Below are positions 44,561 to 58,324 of a stretch of 64,000 bases of DNA, piece after piece. The position numbers and the translations under genes were made by a program. The notes beneath the pieces were generated by a model. The model was not told the DNA's origin and made no database searches. It was given only the letters and a program-made list of their open reading frames with translations. The stretch is from Zanthoxylum bungeanum. Lineage: Eukaryota; Streptophyta; Magnoliopsida; Sapindales; Rutaceae. The stretch covers positions 124,001 through 188,000 of the forward strand of contig SKCR01023724.1 in assembly GCA_019454045.1 (NCBI GenBank), written 5' to 3'. Positions within the stretch are counted from its first letter, which is position 1, and every line of letters starts with the position of its first letter.

Positions 44561-46760
44561 ATGTCTAGACATATGGATCAGTTGGGTAGATTTGTTAGAG
44601 TTGACGATGAAGACTCAGACTCAGAAACTCTATTCGAAAACCTTATTGCCACACCATCTACATATAGCACATACAGCATAAGTGAGTATGAGAGACCACC
44701 CATGAGGACTCTTGAAGAGTACCTCCATCCCACTCGCACAGCTACACCATCATGCATTATGTTTCCTCCTAATGCACCACATATAGATTTTAAACATGGA
44801 ATGATAGAGTATCTCCCAACCCTCCATGGTTTATCGAACGAGAACCCTTATGTGCACATTGGAGAATTTGAAGAGGTTGTAGCAACTTTCCATGACCGTT
44901 TTGGGACTACTGACACAATTAGACGTAAGTTCTTCCCATTTGCCCTTAAGGATAAAGCTAAAAGCTGGTTGTATTCTTTGAGACCTCGGTCAATAGGATC
45001 ATGGGGCGAGATGACACAGACACTCTTTAACAAATACTTCCCACACCATAAAACGAATGCCCTGAAAAAGACAAATCTCTACCTTCTCTCAGAAAGACAG
45101 TGAAACCCTTTATCAAACTTGGGAGAGGTTTAAAGATAGTTAGCTAGTTGTCCTCACTACGGATATGAGAGTTGGCGCTTAGTGAGCTATTTTTATGACG
45201 GTTTAACCCCTAGAGAGTGCCAATTTGTGGAGACAATGTGCAATGGTGAGTTTATCCGAAATGACCCTGATGAGACATTAGAGTACTTAAATGACCTAGC
45301 TGAGAATTCTCACACTTGGACTGAACCTAATGCCATTGAAATCACTGATAGGACACAGCCACTTCTTCTAGCATATGCATATACCACTTTAGGGAAGATG
45401 ATAGTTTTAAGGCAAAAGTTGAGCTATTAACTAGACATATAGGAACCTTAATATCCAAAGATGGAAAGACTATGCATGCAGTAGCCCAGCTAGAACCTCA
45501 CGAGGTATGTTTTGTGTGTAAAAAGAGTGACCATCTAGCCCAAGAATGTCTTGTATATGGTGAGATAAGGGGAAAATATGAGGAACAATGCAATACCTTA
45601 GGGATGTACAAGAAGCCTTATACACCATATTCAGATACCTATAATCCTAGTTGGCAGAACCACCCAAATTTAAGTTGGAGACAAGAAGCCCAATCAAACA
45701 TCACAGCCTAGAAGTTACAGTGCCCCACAGTCTCACACACCTGCTATTCCTAGAAATTCTTTAGAGGACACTGTACATGCATTTATAGAGGCCTAGAGCA
45801 AAACCAATCAAATGTTTGAGTCGTTGATAACTCAGGTCATTGAAGAAAATAAGGAGATTAAGAGTCAAGTCTCCATATTGACTAATGTTCTGTGTGCGCA
45901 AGAACAAGGAAAATTCCCATCTCAGGCTCAACCAAATCCACAAGGGCAACACATGGCACAGGCTGATCATAAAGTAGCTAATGTAAAAGGTGTTAATGCC
46001 ATATTCACTAGGAGTGGTAAAGAGGTAGGGATGCAGGATACCTCTAACACTGTAGATGCCACTAAGGATAGTAATGCAAATACTTCCCAATAAGAACAAG
46101 TGCTTGATATCCCAGTTAGAGTGCCCTTTCCTCAAGCACTTAGGCCCACAGTGAGACCTCCTGACCCAAATGGTGAGATCATAGAACATTTAAAGCATGT
46201 AAAAATCAACCTTCCATTGTTACATTTGACAAAACAAGTTCTCACTTATGCGAAGGTTTTAAAGGATCTATGCACCATAAAAAGGAAACACCATGTGAAG
46301 AAGACTGCATTTTTAACAGAGTATGCTAGTGTATTAATTGAATAGAGGACTCCATCAAAGTACAAAGATCCAGGATGTCCCACCATTACCTGCCACATTG
46401 GCACACATGAGTTCGGTCAAGCTTAATTAGATTTAGGTGCTAGTGTTAATATAATGTCATACTCTATCTATAAGCAGTTAGGACTTGGAGAGATTAAACC
46501 TATATATATGGTTTTACAGTTAGCTGACCGATCCATCAAAACACCACAGGGAGTAGTTGAGGATGTCTTATTGCAAATTGATAAATTCTACTATCTCGTT
46601 GATTTCGTGATCTTAGACACTCAATCTATAATTAACACTGAGTCAAAAATTCCTCTAATTTTAGGTAGACCTTTTTCTTACTACAGCTAATGCTCTTATC
46701 AATTACAGGAATAGTCTCATAAAGTTATCATTTGGGAACATGACACTAGAAGTAAACATT
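44561..46760 (+). pseudogene. Athila-lineage gag-protease of element C
   Basis: The start is taken as the ATG at 44561 (MSRHMDQLGRFVRVDDEDSD), since codons before it are leader. The gag core runs LHGLSNENPYVHIGEFEEVV, FPFALKDKAKSWLYSLRP, FNKYFPHHKTNALK, then after a frameshift and stops (45103-45181) VSYFYDGLTPRECQFVETMC. A zinc knuckle CFVCKKSDHLAQEC lies at about 45508-45549, and FTRSGKEV at about 46002-46026. The protease region follows: LDLGASVNIMSYSIYKQLGL, LQLADRSIKTPQGVVEDVLL and IPLILGRPF, with the catalytic D-L-G-A kept. At least five stops and two or three frameshifts; the DLGAS segment itself is intact. Polyprotein processing fused to gag is usual in this lineage. Confidence 0.9.
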
Positions 46761-48000
46761 TTTCATGTTGAAAAACAACCACAAGGTGATGATGAGTGCC
46801 ATATACATGCTAGAAACAGTCCTGCCAGAAACAACTTCTCTACAACCTGAATCAAATCCTCCCGAACTGAAATTGCCCCCAAAGAATAGTAAAATACGGA
46901 AAATGAGAGTTAATGCTCAATTGAAGATGATACATGGGAAGTTAAAAAGAAAGTTGAGCCAATTTGGTCATATGTGTAACCTCAAATTTCAACCACCAGA
47001 CCCTATGGGATCACTGGATGAAATGCTGCAACCAGCCACAAATTCTTTCTCATGCCTTCATCAGTTCACTACATGGAAACTACCATGACAATTTGGGTGG
47101 TTATGTCTGGCTGAAGACGTTAAACTTTGCGCTAGCGAGGAGACAACCCTTGCATCTGCATTTATTTCAGTTTATTTTATTTCATTTTATTTTTTTATTT
47201 TATTTACTTCAGTTTTATTATATTGGTTGCTAATTACATGTTTACTGTTTGCATGAGTTTTTATGCAGGTCTTAATAAAACCTATACAGCTCACACAACC
47301 AAAATCTTACCAGCAGGAACTTGATCAATTCTGTGCCTGGTAGTTTTGTTCCTTAATCCTATTTTTTTATATTTATCTTACATTGAAGACAATGCAAGTT
47401 TTAAGTGTGGGGGTGGTATGCATGCGCATGATGATTCTGTTATAAAAAAAATATTTTGTTTGATTGTTTTTAGTTTTTTAATAGTAAAGCATAAGTCCAA
47501 TGATGATATTGTTTACTTTAGGGTGAAATCTTAGAAACGATAAGTCCTTTAATGTACTTTTTTCTATGCCTTGAGTAGTTGATCTAGGTTAGACTCGTAA
47601 GCATATAACTATAGGTTTTTAGCATTGAAAGCCTAGGTAGTTGGCAAAGTGACTAGTTGAAGAAATTGCATGTTGATGAATGACCATTTGCTTATATGTC
47701 TATCCTGTTTTGCTAGTGATATGATGTGTGGTATGGTAAAAAAAATTAAAAGAGAAAGTCTCGAAAGAAATAAATTAAACCATCTATAACCAATATAGGC
47801 TTGAGGTGTTCTTTGAGTTCTTGCAGTCTAGGGGTACTTGAGTCGCTGGAGTCGCCACCATAGGTCTTGACCATTGCTGTAAGTGTTTCTCTATATAGTG
47901 GATTGGGCTGGTAGCCGAGATACCCAGAGTGGTTTTTTACTCGCACGAGTTTTCCACTTCGTCGCCTAAATTATTGTGTTGATTTATTTATTTTCCATAA
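46761..48000 (+). other. 3' part of element C: post-protease remnant, polypurine-like tract and tail
   Basis: About 46765-47090 is open for 107 codons (KMRVNAQLKMIHGKLKRKLS) but unlike RT or integrase. From 47140 the sequence is T-rich, then gacaatgcaagttttaagtg and tgggggtgg (47390-47420), the tract that precedes the 3' tail in Athila-type elements. The tail up to about 47960 is non-coding. Confidence 0.55.
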
Positions 48001-49058
48001 TATATTTTATTTGTTGGATATTGTGGTTGCTTGTTGAAATTCCATAGTTATAGTAATTAGGACTTGTCTTGATTATTGTGTGTTCTTCCGTATAGGGTCA
48101 GAACCTAGAATAATTACAAACTTTCAATTAGTATCAGAGACTGATCTCGATCCTTGACCCGTTTTCTATGGATTATAGTCAACCTTTAAATTGTCTGCCA
48201 TTTTTTTATGGCACATAATATTTACATTGGAAGGTTCGCATGAAAGCGTTCCTTAAGTCCTTAGATGAGAGGGTCTGGATGACAATAGAATACAGGTGGA
48301 AACCTCCCGTAGTTATAGTTGATGAGGTGTCTTCCCCTAAAAACAAATTGACATGGACCAATGATGATTTTAACGCTGGCAATAGGAGCTGCAAGGTAAT
48401 TAATGCCATTCATGGTGCTGTGTGTTCTTCTTAATTTAGGAGAATCTCCATGTATGAGATAGACAATGATGTTTGGGACATCTTGCAGACTGTGCATGAG
48501 GGCACATTGTCTGTTAAAAATAACAAACTTCAAGATCTTGCTACTAGGTTTGAGGTCACCCAGATGAAAAATTATGAGACCTTTGATGAGTTCTACGCTG
48601 AGATTAACGATGTCGTTAACTCAAGCTTTAACCTAGGTGAGACTATCCCTACTAGTAGGATAGATAGGAAAATTCTTAGATCCCTGTCTGAGAAGTTCCT
48701 ACCAAAGATTACCACCATCGAGGAAAGCAATGACCTCGACCAGCTTAAATTAGATGACCTCATAGAAAATTTGTAGGTTTAAGAGAAGAAACTTTCTGGT
48801 TATAAAAAGCCAAAAACTATAGCGATGAAGATCGCAAAGGAAGTTGCTCATGATCCATCTAGTGATGATGATGATACCCTCACATATCATGATTTGGCCA
48901 TGTTTTCAAAGAGGTTTAAGAAATTTCTTAAGCTTAAGAAGAGTAGCAGTAGTAGTAATAGAGATATGGAGGATAGGCCTAGAGAGGGTAGGCATAGCTG
49001 GAGAGAGTCTAGAGATGAATATGAAGGATATGGGCACATTAGACCTGAGTGTCCCACA
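48001..49058 (+). mobile_element. SIRE-like Ty1/copia fragment J (LTR end, PBS, gag)
   Basis: Ends of an LTR-like segment lead to tagtatcagaga (48129-48140, a decayed tRNA-Met PBS), then gag. Element E interrupts it at 49059 inside the zinc knuckle region. The continuation lies outside the window. Confidence 0.75.
48168..49058 (+). pseudogene. SIRE-like copia gag
   Basis: ATG at 48168 (MDYSQPLNCLPFFYGT, stop, YLHWKVRMKAFLKSLDERVW). Then FRRISMYEIDNDVWDILQTV, EGTLSVKNNKLQDLATRFEV, NYETFDEFYAEINDVVNSSF, NLGETIPTSRIDRKILRSLS and TTIEESNDLDQLKLDDLIEN, a near-textbook SIRE/Maximus gag order. A Ser/Lys-rich part precedes GYGHIRPECPT, the second half of a zinc knuckle, where LTR E begins. Three or four stops break it. 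Confidence 0.9.
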
Positions 49059-51234
49059 TGTTAGGGTTGGTGCTTGGAGCGCCAATCCGGATTATATATA
49101 TGTCTGATTCATGAATACGAACAATCTATTTTTTCCATAATATTACGTATTAATGGTTACACCTCTTGTTTTTATATACGTATTCGATCTAATTACCATT
49201 AGATTGAAGCTAAACCCGATTTAGTGATATGTATATATTAGATAAAGACCTAGGATTTACAACGTAGTGTGTAGTTACAACGTAGTTTGTAATTGACATT
49301 GGGAAGTGTCACTATAAGTTGTATATTCTCAAATAAAGTTCCTGGTCAAGATTTACTGACACGGGTTGGTTAGTAAAATCTGCTGAGACTAGTACATGTC
49401 ATATATCGGGACTGGTTTGATGGTTTATCCCAATGAACCATGCATTTAGGGAGACTCGTATAGACATGCAGGTATTTATTTGATAACTACTGAACGGCTC
49501 ACCAAAGATTTCCTAATAGATTGTACACCTACGTCAATAGGAATTTTCTTGAGTCGAGTAGCATAGTGATCTTTCGACTTACGATACCACTGTGATGGTG
49601 GGATTATACATATGCAATGACCTCGATTTGTATAATTTAACGAGATTATCTGTGGTTGTCATAGTTTACGAGTGGGTGAATTATGGATACGAAATTTGAT
49701 TCCATGATAGATAAACCTAAACTTAGAGAGTCCCACAATATGAAGTGTACTCGTAGAGCACTTGGGCAATGCGTTATGAATAATACGGATTATTCACAAT
49801 ACTTTATCGGATTAAATAAGTTAATTCGAATCATTTAACGGTTAAACGAAAATACATACATAGGAGCATTTCGGTTATTTCCTAATTGATATGTATTTGT
49901 ATTTAATACATGATTTTATTAAATACCCATTAATTAATTATCAAATGTGATATTTTGACACTTGTCATTAATATATGTATTTTCTTATTTAATGTAAATA
50001 ATAATACATATATTTGGTTATTTATATTAATTAATTATTCAAGTTATTTTATTGTTAAATAAATTAAGTAATTAAAAATAAATATCTAATGTCATCATTT
50101 TCTAAATTAATGGCTTTTTGTAATTGGTTACACATGGCTATTAACTTTAATAAAGGTAGTTGTTATCAAATTGGTTTTTGCTTCTTTAATTAGATTAAAA
50201 ATTTATAAACCAATTTTTTTGACAAAAATGCCCTATAATTTCGACCAAGCTAGGGTTTAGTATATAAATGAAATTTATCCTTTTTGCTCTCACTTATGGC
50301 CTTCCAAAAATTCTAACGTAGAGAGAAAAAGAGAGAAAACGAAAGCGGCTAGAGAAAAATCTTGAAGTTTTTCAAAGAACAAGGTATTTTCTTTATTCTT
50401 TAACTTGGAAAATGTTTCTATTGTTCTAGCTTTTGACATATGATGTAGTATTTGTTTTCTACTCTCTAATTATGGGTTGAGAATGATGGTTGCCAAAATT
50501 GGATGGAGATACGCATGTGTAGAAAGTTAGTAAGCTTAATTAGTGTAATATAAGCTTACTTTGGTTATTAGATAACTTGTTGCCATTATAGAGTGTTATT
50601 ACCACTCTTATAACTCCTAGAATTGTTCTTGAGTTCTTCATTGGTGGAGACGTTGATTGGTGTTAATATTAATATGACTAATGTTGAGAAAATTGGATTT
50701 AAAGATGAAAAATGATAATTTTTGCTCTCTGGTAAGGCCTGGAAATTTTGAAATTTTGGTGGTGAAAAATATGTTATTTAAATGTATTGGATCTGTATTG
50801 GGCATTGGCATAATTGCCGGAAATTGTTTCGGAGTGAAAATATATGAAAACGGTGAAAAATGGCGTTACCAGGTGAGTTTCGGGCTTACCGGGTGACGAC
50901 TGTCCAATCAGTGAATTGGTCACTATTTGGACAACCCATGAACTGTCCAAGTACTATTAGGGCTGACCTGGGCAGCCCCCATGTGTATTTGTTGGTCGGT
51001 TATGACTAAAACATATTTTATGCTATTTTGCGGAAAAATATTTTCGTAAAAGTTTCATGATGTTTCTAAAATATTTATGTCGTTATTTGATATCGAATAA
51101 ATATTTTTAGGTGAGATATGAATGAATTATTCATATTGGATATTGAATAATTTATTCGGTAAGTTTAAAAATTTTAAAGTTACGATTTCGCCCGAACTAC
51201 GCCCTTCCGCTGCTCCTTTGATAAAACCCCAACA
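49059..51234 (+). repeat. 5' LTR of element E (2.18 kb)
   Basis: tgttagggttggtgcttgg to ataaaaccccaaca. Compared with the right LTR it lacks about 310 bp at about 49590-49600, where the right LTR has an extra block (55840-55917 and 58325-58560). The open frame 50681-50896 is not a gene. Confidence 0.9.
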
Positions 51235-51249
51235 AAATAGTATCAGAGC

Positions 51250-53330
51250 GAGTCTGATCCTACATCCATTACATTTGTCATGCTTGATATATGATATTTA
51301 ATCCATTTTAATTATTTGCACATGCATTTGAAATTAATTTGATTAATTTCGGATTGTTTGACAATAGAAATATCCCCGCTTAATAAGGTTTTAAAGTAAC
51401 TAGTATTAAGAATATTTGTTTCTTAGTTCGCCTTGTCAGGACAGATGTAAATGATTTCTTGATGTTGTAGCCGTATTGTGCCAAAGTTGTGTAGTTATGA
51501 CTGATGGTAGTTCATTTGCACCGGCAGAACTTATATGATAAGAGAAAAATTCAAGTGAAAGTGGAAATCATGAACGTGCCAAAGTTGTCATGACTACATC
51601 GGTAGCTTGAGTTTGTCATTGACAAGTGAAGCCTAGATACGCCTCCTGTGAACATGCCAAAGCTGTCACAATGAGAAACGGTCAGAACCAAAATCAGGAG
51701 TCACAGTGAGTGTGATTGACATTGAGTTGTCTACCTGTGAATATACGTAGACCAGAACGTGCCAAAGTTGTGAGTCAAAATTTATTCATGGGGTCCACTT
51801 CCCATTATGGAATTCGATTTAATTATTGAATTCTCATTCTGTTGGGGATTACGGTATTACGTAAAGTAGTGGGAGGCACTACTGGGTTAAAAATCCATAA
51901 CTATGGCAGTGTGTAATATTATGAAAATTGCCACTTATGTTTTCCTTATTCTATTGTGATAATAGAATTAAACTTTTAGTCCACTGCATGCATATTTTAT
52001 ATATATGTTTTCTGACTTCACTTATGGTTGCATTTTTCCAGAATAGGTTCTAGATAATAGTAGACTTAGATATAATTAGATTATTCTAAACCATTGAGTA
52101 CTGTTGTTCTGATTTTCTTGAAAAATCATGATGGTTAATGACTAAGTTACTAGGTCACGATAGGTACTCTAAATAGATATCTGTTTTAGGATATAATTCT
52201 CTAGAGAGAATAGTTTCTTGTGTTGTAAGAATTGACGTGAATTAATTCATATCTCGAGATTCTGCACCGGTATTAAGAAAACTTCATTAGGTATTTGTTT
52301 ATCTGATAATGACGTTTCTTGGCTTTATTGACTTTTAGAGGTCACGTGTCTAACACAGTTTGCTAATCAATTATTTGCAATTGTTGTGAATAATTGAAGG
52401 CAAATTATAAAGCTCAAGAAAGGAGATGCGTATAGTTGTGTGTAGAAAATATTGATTCTCATAACACGACAACTATAGGTATTGGATACCTGATTTCCCG
52501 TCTAGTTATTTAAAATATAGTTTAATGATTATTTTTATATATGATATCAGAACTTGCGACTATTGGATAGTTGCTTGTTCTTTATAAACAGTTGTTATAT
52601 ATTTTAATACAACTAGTAGCGTCACTGACAAAGAGATAAACTTTAAGAAAAATATTCAGTTAAGTAAATAACTTAGAACAATATTTTATGAAATTTTATC
52701 ACTTAAGCATTAGATGCTTATTCCATATGGTAAATGATGGTCTGATATGAGATCCCACCACATATCTTTATCCATTTATGAATATTGTATTCGGGAATGT
52801 GATTAAATCTCATGTAACCAATGATTATCATTGGATCAGAAGAATTATTAAAACTGATACATTAGATGTATGTAGTTTAATGAATTGTAAATTGCTTAAG
52901 GTAGTTTTCTTTACTTCGTAACTTAGTCTATGAGTTTTCATGACTTAGTTACATGTTTCTGATGAAACGTGGATAGAATATATTGACTGGTTCAAAGATA
53001 TTTGATCTGAAGTTTTGAAAAATGTATTTTTAAAATTCATCGTGAGTCTTTGAATTGTTCAAAGACGTTTGATATGATCAAACATATGAATGTATGGTAA
53101 TTAGTTCTAAGGTTATTCAATGAATATGATTATGAATCTTTCTCAATATTATTCTTCTACGATTCCATCGTGATGGAATTGGATAGAGAGAGTAATCGAA
53201 TCTTATATGATTTGATTCGTTTGATATTGAATGTTACCGAAATAGTTTCAATGCTCTTGGGGATATGCTTCAGTAACACTAATTCATCCTTTTAATTAAG
53301 GTTTCATTAATTTCTACAGTTACGTATATG
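51250..53330 (+). other. Leader of element E
   Basis: Non-coding. Four gtgccaaagttgt-like words at 51477, 51575, 51653 and 51759 are spaced roughly 80-105 bp apart. A conserved block agtgggaggcactactggg (about 51863-51881) resembles the region before gag in elements 1 and 2. The rest is AT-rich with no recognisable frame. Confidence 0.65.
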
Positions 53331-55345
53331 ATATTTATAGGTAGAAAAGCACTTGCGCCTTTTCAAATCTCAAACTTTTCAAGATTCAAATTTAATGGAA
53401 CCTATAGAAAGTACTTGCGCCTCGGAAGTAAAAGTAAGAGTTTATCATTTATTTTATTTTAATAGAATATTATATTTTATTTGATAGAATATCTTTTATA
53501 CGATCCCGAGTAATAAAATTATTTTATTACTTAGTGTGTAACATCGGATGTTGAACATTATAGAAAAAAAGACTTGACTTATTGAAGTCAATTGTGGGAG
53601 TGATCGAACTATAAGTGGAACTACATAATTAATAAGATGAAAAGACCCTTAGACATCTTTCATTAAGTCCAATAAGATGTCAGAATCATTTGTAAAGTAT
53701 TTGATATTTAATAATTCTGTTGCTTTCTTATCGAAGAAAATTATCCTATAACTTATAGTGGGAGTGATATTTGATATCGATTCCGGAAGTTAGCATTAAA
53801 CCATAGATCTAAGATTGTTCATAGCTTACTACGAACAAGTTTTGAACTTGATTAAGCTTTCATTATGAATTGTTCATAAAGTATGCAAATGGTTTGCGCA
53901 GCAAAAGTAAAATGAGCTTATTAAAGTTTTGACATTTATAGTATGATAGTGAGAAATGTTATACTCAGTAATCTATTGTAGATTTTGAGGAAACTTATCT
54001 CTAGTCTCACTAATTGAACAATTAAAGATCTGTTACTTAATGTTGATATTAAACTGTGTATTTTGGCTAGGAATGCAAAGTGGCATTTTTGAATGCTTTC
54101 TTCGGATAAGAGATCCGTTGTGATTTCTTTGTTTGAAAAGTTCATTTTGGAATGGCCCTGAAGTTTGTATTCTACAAAAAGTACGGTTTAGTATACTAGC
54201 TTATAGAGCCTGTTGTAGACTCGGGTGAGTTTTCCGAAAATTTGTGTTTCTAATTTTGATATCAGTCAGATTGTCTGATTTTATCAAAGCATAGAGAATA
54301 CATATGTGATAGTATAGTTAGTGGGAGCGTATAATTTTCTTTCTAGTGTTATATATCCTAACGACATTATCATTATTAAGGTAATAATGAGATGTTAATG
54401 AGGTAAAAGGTTTAGCTAAGTCTTCTTTTCTCCGTGAAAGCAGTGGGAGTTGTCTTTGTTATATTCGATATAAAGTTTTATATATGATATAAAACTAAGA
54501 GACTTGTGAGATACTCTCATTAGTCGTGCATTAGATATGATCTAATAAAGGACACAACAAGACTATCTGTGTGACAATTAGTATAACTGTTTGATAGTTA
54601 GTGTGTCTCTTGAATATAGTATTAATCTTTCGTAAAGGATAATTCATTTGTCGAAAGAGAAATTGATTAGATTGTTTAATTAATCTTATGCATCATGGGA
54701 TGATGGTCTAATGAATACTATATTTTGTGCGATTAAAGCTATCGATTTAATCGTAATTATTACGAGATATTTTGATACGCTGTAGACCATATGATTTGTC
54801 TTAAAATATGTTCTTTGTTATCTTTGAGATATTAAGAACGCGTTTCTTATTCATGAAGAATATAGTCTGCAACCATTATAGTCAGATTAATTTTGAGCCT
54901 AATTATGACGTTAGACAGTCTACGTCATAAAGAGTCAGAAAAGATACAGTGGGAGTGTCACAGATGATTCCACCTTGTTAGTGAAATTAGTTACAACTTA
55001 TGAAGTTGCATAATGACCTTGTAGATTAGAAATTTTGATATTAGTGTTGTGTTTGTGATTGTCTCATAGTATTTGGATTTGATCCCTAAATACATAGACA
55101 ACTCAGTAGCTGTATCACAATATTCATGTCGCATCTGAGTCATATTGATGTAGAACTTAGTTTCTACAAAATATGAATGATGCTAGCTAAGGGAAACCCT
55201 TGAGTTTGTTTTACAATCTCAAAATATTATAGCGGACCTACTCGTTGTTGCCTACCTCTTGAGTGCTAGGTGAGTACTTGAGGGCCATGTGTATGTGATA
55301 CATATTGAGATGTGTATATGATATCGTGGATTGGCAATAGAGCAA
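53331..55345 (+). pseudogene. Element E gag-pol, heavily eroded
   Basis: Only scraps are readable: near 53380 a gag-start-like FKFNGTYR; near 54311-54390 the RT context gttagtgggagcg (VSGS) followed by a decayed YVDD (acgacattatcattatt, NDIIII); near 54910 a linker-like RQST; near 55101 an RNase H-like NSVAVSQ in place of NNGAIAQ. The order agrees with Angela-type pol. No frame longer than about 70 codons. Confidence 0.6.
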
Positions 55346-55356
55346 GTGGGAGAAAT

Positions 55357-55917
55357 TGTTAGGGTTGGTGCTCGGAGCGCCAATCTGGATCGTATTTATG
55401 TCCGATTCATGAATACAAATAATCCATTTTTCCATAATATTACGTATTAATGGTTACACCTCTTGTTTTTATAAATGTATTCGATCTAATTACCATTAGA
55501 TTGAAACTAAATTTGATTTAGTGATATGTATATATTAGACAAAGACCCAAGATTTACAAAGTAGTGCGCAGTTACAACATAGTTTGTAATTGACATTGGA
55601 AAGTGTCTCTATAAGTTGTATATTCTCAAATAAAGTTCTTGGTCAAGATTTACTGACACGGATCGGTTAGTAAAATCTGCTGAGACCAATACATGTCATA
55701 TATCGGGACTGGTATGATGGTTTATCCTAAGGAACCATGAGTTTAGGGAGACTCGTATAGATTGTACACCTACGTCAATAGGAATCTTCTTGAGTCGAGT
55801 AGCATAGTGATCCTTTGACTTACAATACCACTATGGATATATGAGACATCCTCCACACTTAGATGGCAGTCACATCACCGATCTATTTAGATCAGACCTC
55901 CGCCAGTTCGTTGGGTG
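55357..55917 (+). repeat. 3' LTR of element E, first piece
   Basis: tgttagggttggtgctcgg onward, matching 49059-49600 but missing about 57 bp near 55760. It then continues into a block absent from the 5' LTR and is cut at 55917 by solo LTR F. Confidence 0.85.
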
Positions 55918-58319
55918 TGTTGTGGTTGGTGCTCACAGTGCCAATTCCCGGTTGTATTTCTTTATGAATACTTCTGTAAAACATTATTATTTTGGATAAT
56001 ATATGCAGTTTCTATAATATAATATATCTTTTAATATGGTAAAGACGTAATGACCTTAGAATGACTAGTCATGGTACAGTTGCAAAAGCGTCGCAACTGA
56101 CATTGAGTTGTATCATGACGTTGTCATTCTCAGAAAGTTCCTGGTCAAAGTTTACACTACTTGGTCAGTATAGTAAACCCGTTGAGACCGGTACATGTCG
56201 TATACTGGAATATATGATTCCAATGGTTTCTCAATGAACCATAAGTCTTGGAGACTAGTATAGACGTGTAGGTGTTTATAGCGGATAAACACTGAACGAC
56301 TCACCGAAGATTCTTAATGGATGGTACACCAACGTCAATAAGAATCTTCTCGGGTTGAGTAGCACTTGTGATTCTTAGACTTGAGATGCCACTGTGGGCA
56401 CATGAGACATCTTCTACACTTAGATGGCAGTAACGTCACCGATCTATTTAGATCAGACCTCCGCCTGTTCGTTGGGTGTAGATAGATCCTCAGGGTGTCC
56501 TGTGCGTATCAAGATAGGATCTGTCAATTCTGTGTATCAGAGCATAGGTAGTCCATATGATTAGCAATCAGATAAAATCCATGGGCCCGTGGTACAATTT
56601 AGAAGTAAGTTCTAAATGTTCTTTTTGAGATTGCTAATAGAATAGTCGACTGGATAATCCCCATAGAGATTTGACGTTTACATCTATATCTCTGGGATAT
56701 ATCCGGATACCTGTGAGGGAGGAATTATACATTTACCATGACCTCGACCTGTATGATTCAGCGAGTTTATCCGTGATCGTCATAATTTACGGGTGGATAA
56801 ATTATGGACATGAAATTGGATTTCGTGACGGATATGCCTGAATCTAGAGAGTCTCAATAATGAAATATACTCGTAGAGCACTAGAGCAACACTTATAAAT
56901 AATATTGATTATTTATAAAGTCGTTTAAAGGTTAAACGCAAAATACATGTTTAGGGACCCGATAGTCATTTCCTTAATTATTGTGTATTTACATTTAATA
57001 CTTGATTAATTTAAATACACATTAATTAATAGTCAAATTGAGATATTTGACTAATATCATAAATGTATATATGTATTTGATATTTAATGTAAATATAATA
57101 CATATATTTAATATATTTATATTTAATTAATTAATTAATTGTTAAATGATTAAATTAATTAAAATATAAATATCTTAAGATTTAGATATTTGTGATAAAT
57201 GGCTAAGTTGCCTTTGTTGACTTATTAGAAATATCTTAAAGTGTTTATTAGATATTTTAGCAAGTTGATTAAATTAAAACCAAATGAAATTGAAATTAAT
57301 TCTTTTGTATTTTGCTTAGGACATTTTCAGCCAAGGCCAATTGTTGGCAAGTATATATTGTTTTAATTTCATTTGGTAAAATAACCTAATACACTTTACT
57401 TAAAAACTCCATTGAAGAAACAAAAGAAGCTTGAGAGGAAGAAAAGGAAAAACAAAGAAAAGCTTGGGTTTTTTAGTAAGTTTTCTTAACTTGCTATTAG
57501 AAAGGAAAATGTTCCTTATGTTCTAGGCTACATCTTGTGATGTTCTTATGTTATTCTTTTCTTTATTCTTTGTGTTTTTGTTGGATGGAAGTTTGATGAA
57601 AGTGTTGAGCATGTATGATGATAAAAGTTTGTAACTAGTGTAGTTATAAGTATTCTTTTCATGGTTTTAGAACTTTGTTGCTAATCTAGAGTTGTTGGCC
57701 CACTCTTAAATGACCTAGATTTGATCTATAGTTATTTCATTGTGTTGAAACTTTAATTGTATGGAAGAAACATGATTGAAGTAATTGATTTAACCAATTT
57801 GGTCTAATTTGTCCAATTTGAAGAAATAGAAAAATTAGGGTTTAAGACCTCTTCCAAATTTGAAGCTTTTCATTTATATGGTGTATTTGGATGTGTATAT
57901 GATGCATGTAAAATATTGGGTTGATTGGATTTTTCATTGATGTGTTTTGAACCATGAAAGTGCAAAATGCACAATTTCCCCACCAAAGAAGGCTCTCGGC
58001 CAAGGGCATGAAAATTGGGATTTTGGTTGCTTTTGGTGTTTTGACTTTTAGGACATGTTAAGTTCATCTTAGAAATGATTTAGAATCATCCAAAATTGAT
58101 TTGAACAATTTCGGACTAAAATGAACAAAATGCCAAGTGTAAGGGCAATCGATAAATTCACATAAATTTGATTTATTGAATTTTATTTCATAATTTTATT
58201 ATTGGGTAAATAAATAAATATGTTTATTTAATTAATGCAAGAAAAAATTTTGAAATCGAAAAATTTAATTTTCCACCGTTTCCGCTGCGTTACCGGATTT
58301 AGCCCTAAAACCCCCTACA
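55918..58319 (+). repeat. Solo LTR F (2.4 kb)
   Basis: tgttgtggttggtgctcac (55918) to aaaccccctaca (58319), flanked by the 5-bp duplication gggtg (55913-55917 and 58320-58324). Its start and several inner blocks (agtcctggtcaa-type, cgatctatttagatcagacc) are related to LTR E, so it is a relative that inserted into E. No PBS or interior, hence a solo LTR. The minus-strand frame 57870-58067 is not a gene. Confidence 0.9.
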
Positions 58320-58324
58320 GGGTG

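Larger units (their letters stand above)
43091..48060 (+). mobile_element. Athila-type Ty3/gypsy element C lacking pol (right end approximate)
   Basis: 5' LTR 43091-44313, tRNA-Asp PBS 44320-44337, gag-protease from 44561, then a polypurine-like aagtgtgggggtgg near 47400 and an untranslated tail. No RT, RNase H or integrase lies between protease and that tract. No 3' LTR copy was found before the SIRE-like sequence starting near 48000. Confidence 0.8.

Noticed and set aside
46765..47088. 107-codon frame after Athila protease as the missing RT
   Set aside because: It shows none of the RT motifs (no YVDD or FLDD-like box), so I left it as unclassified remnant.
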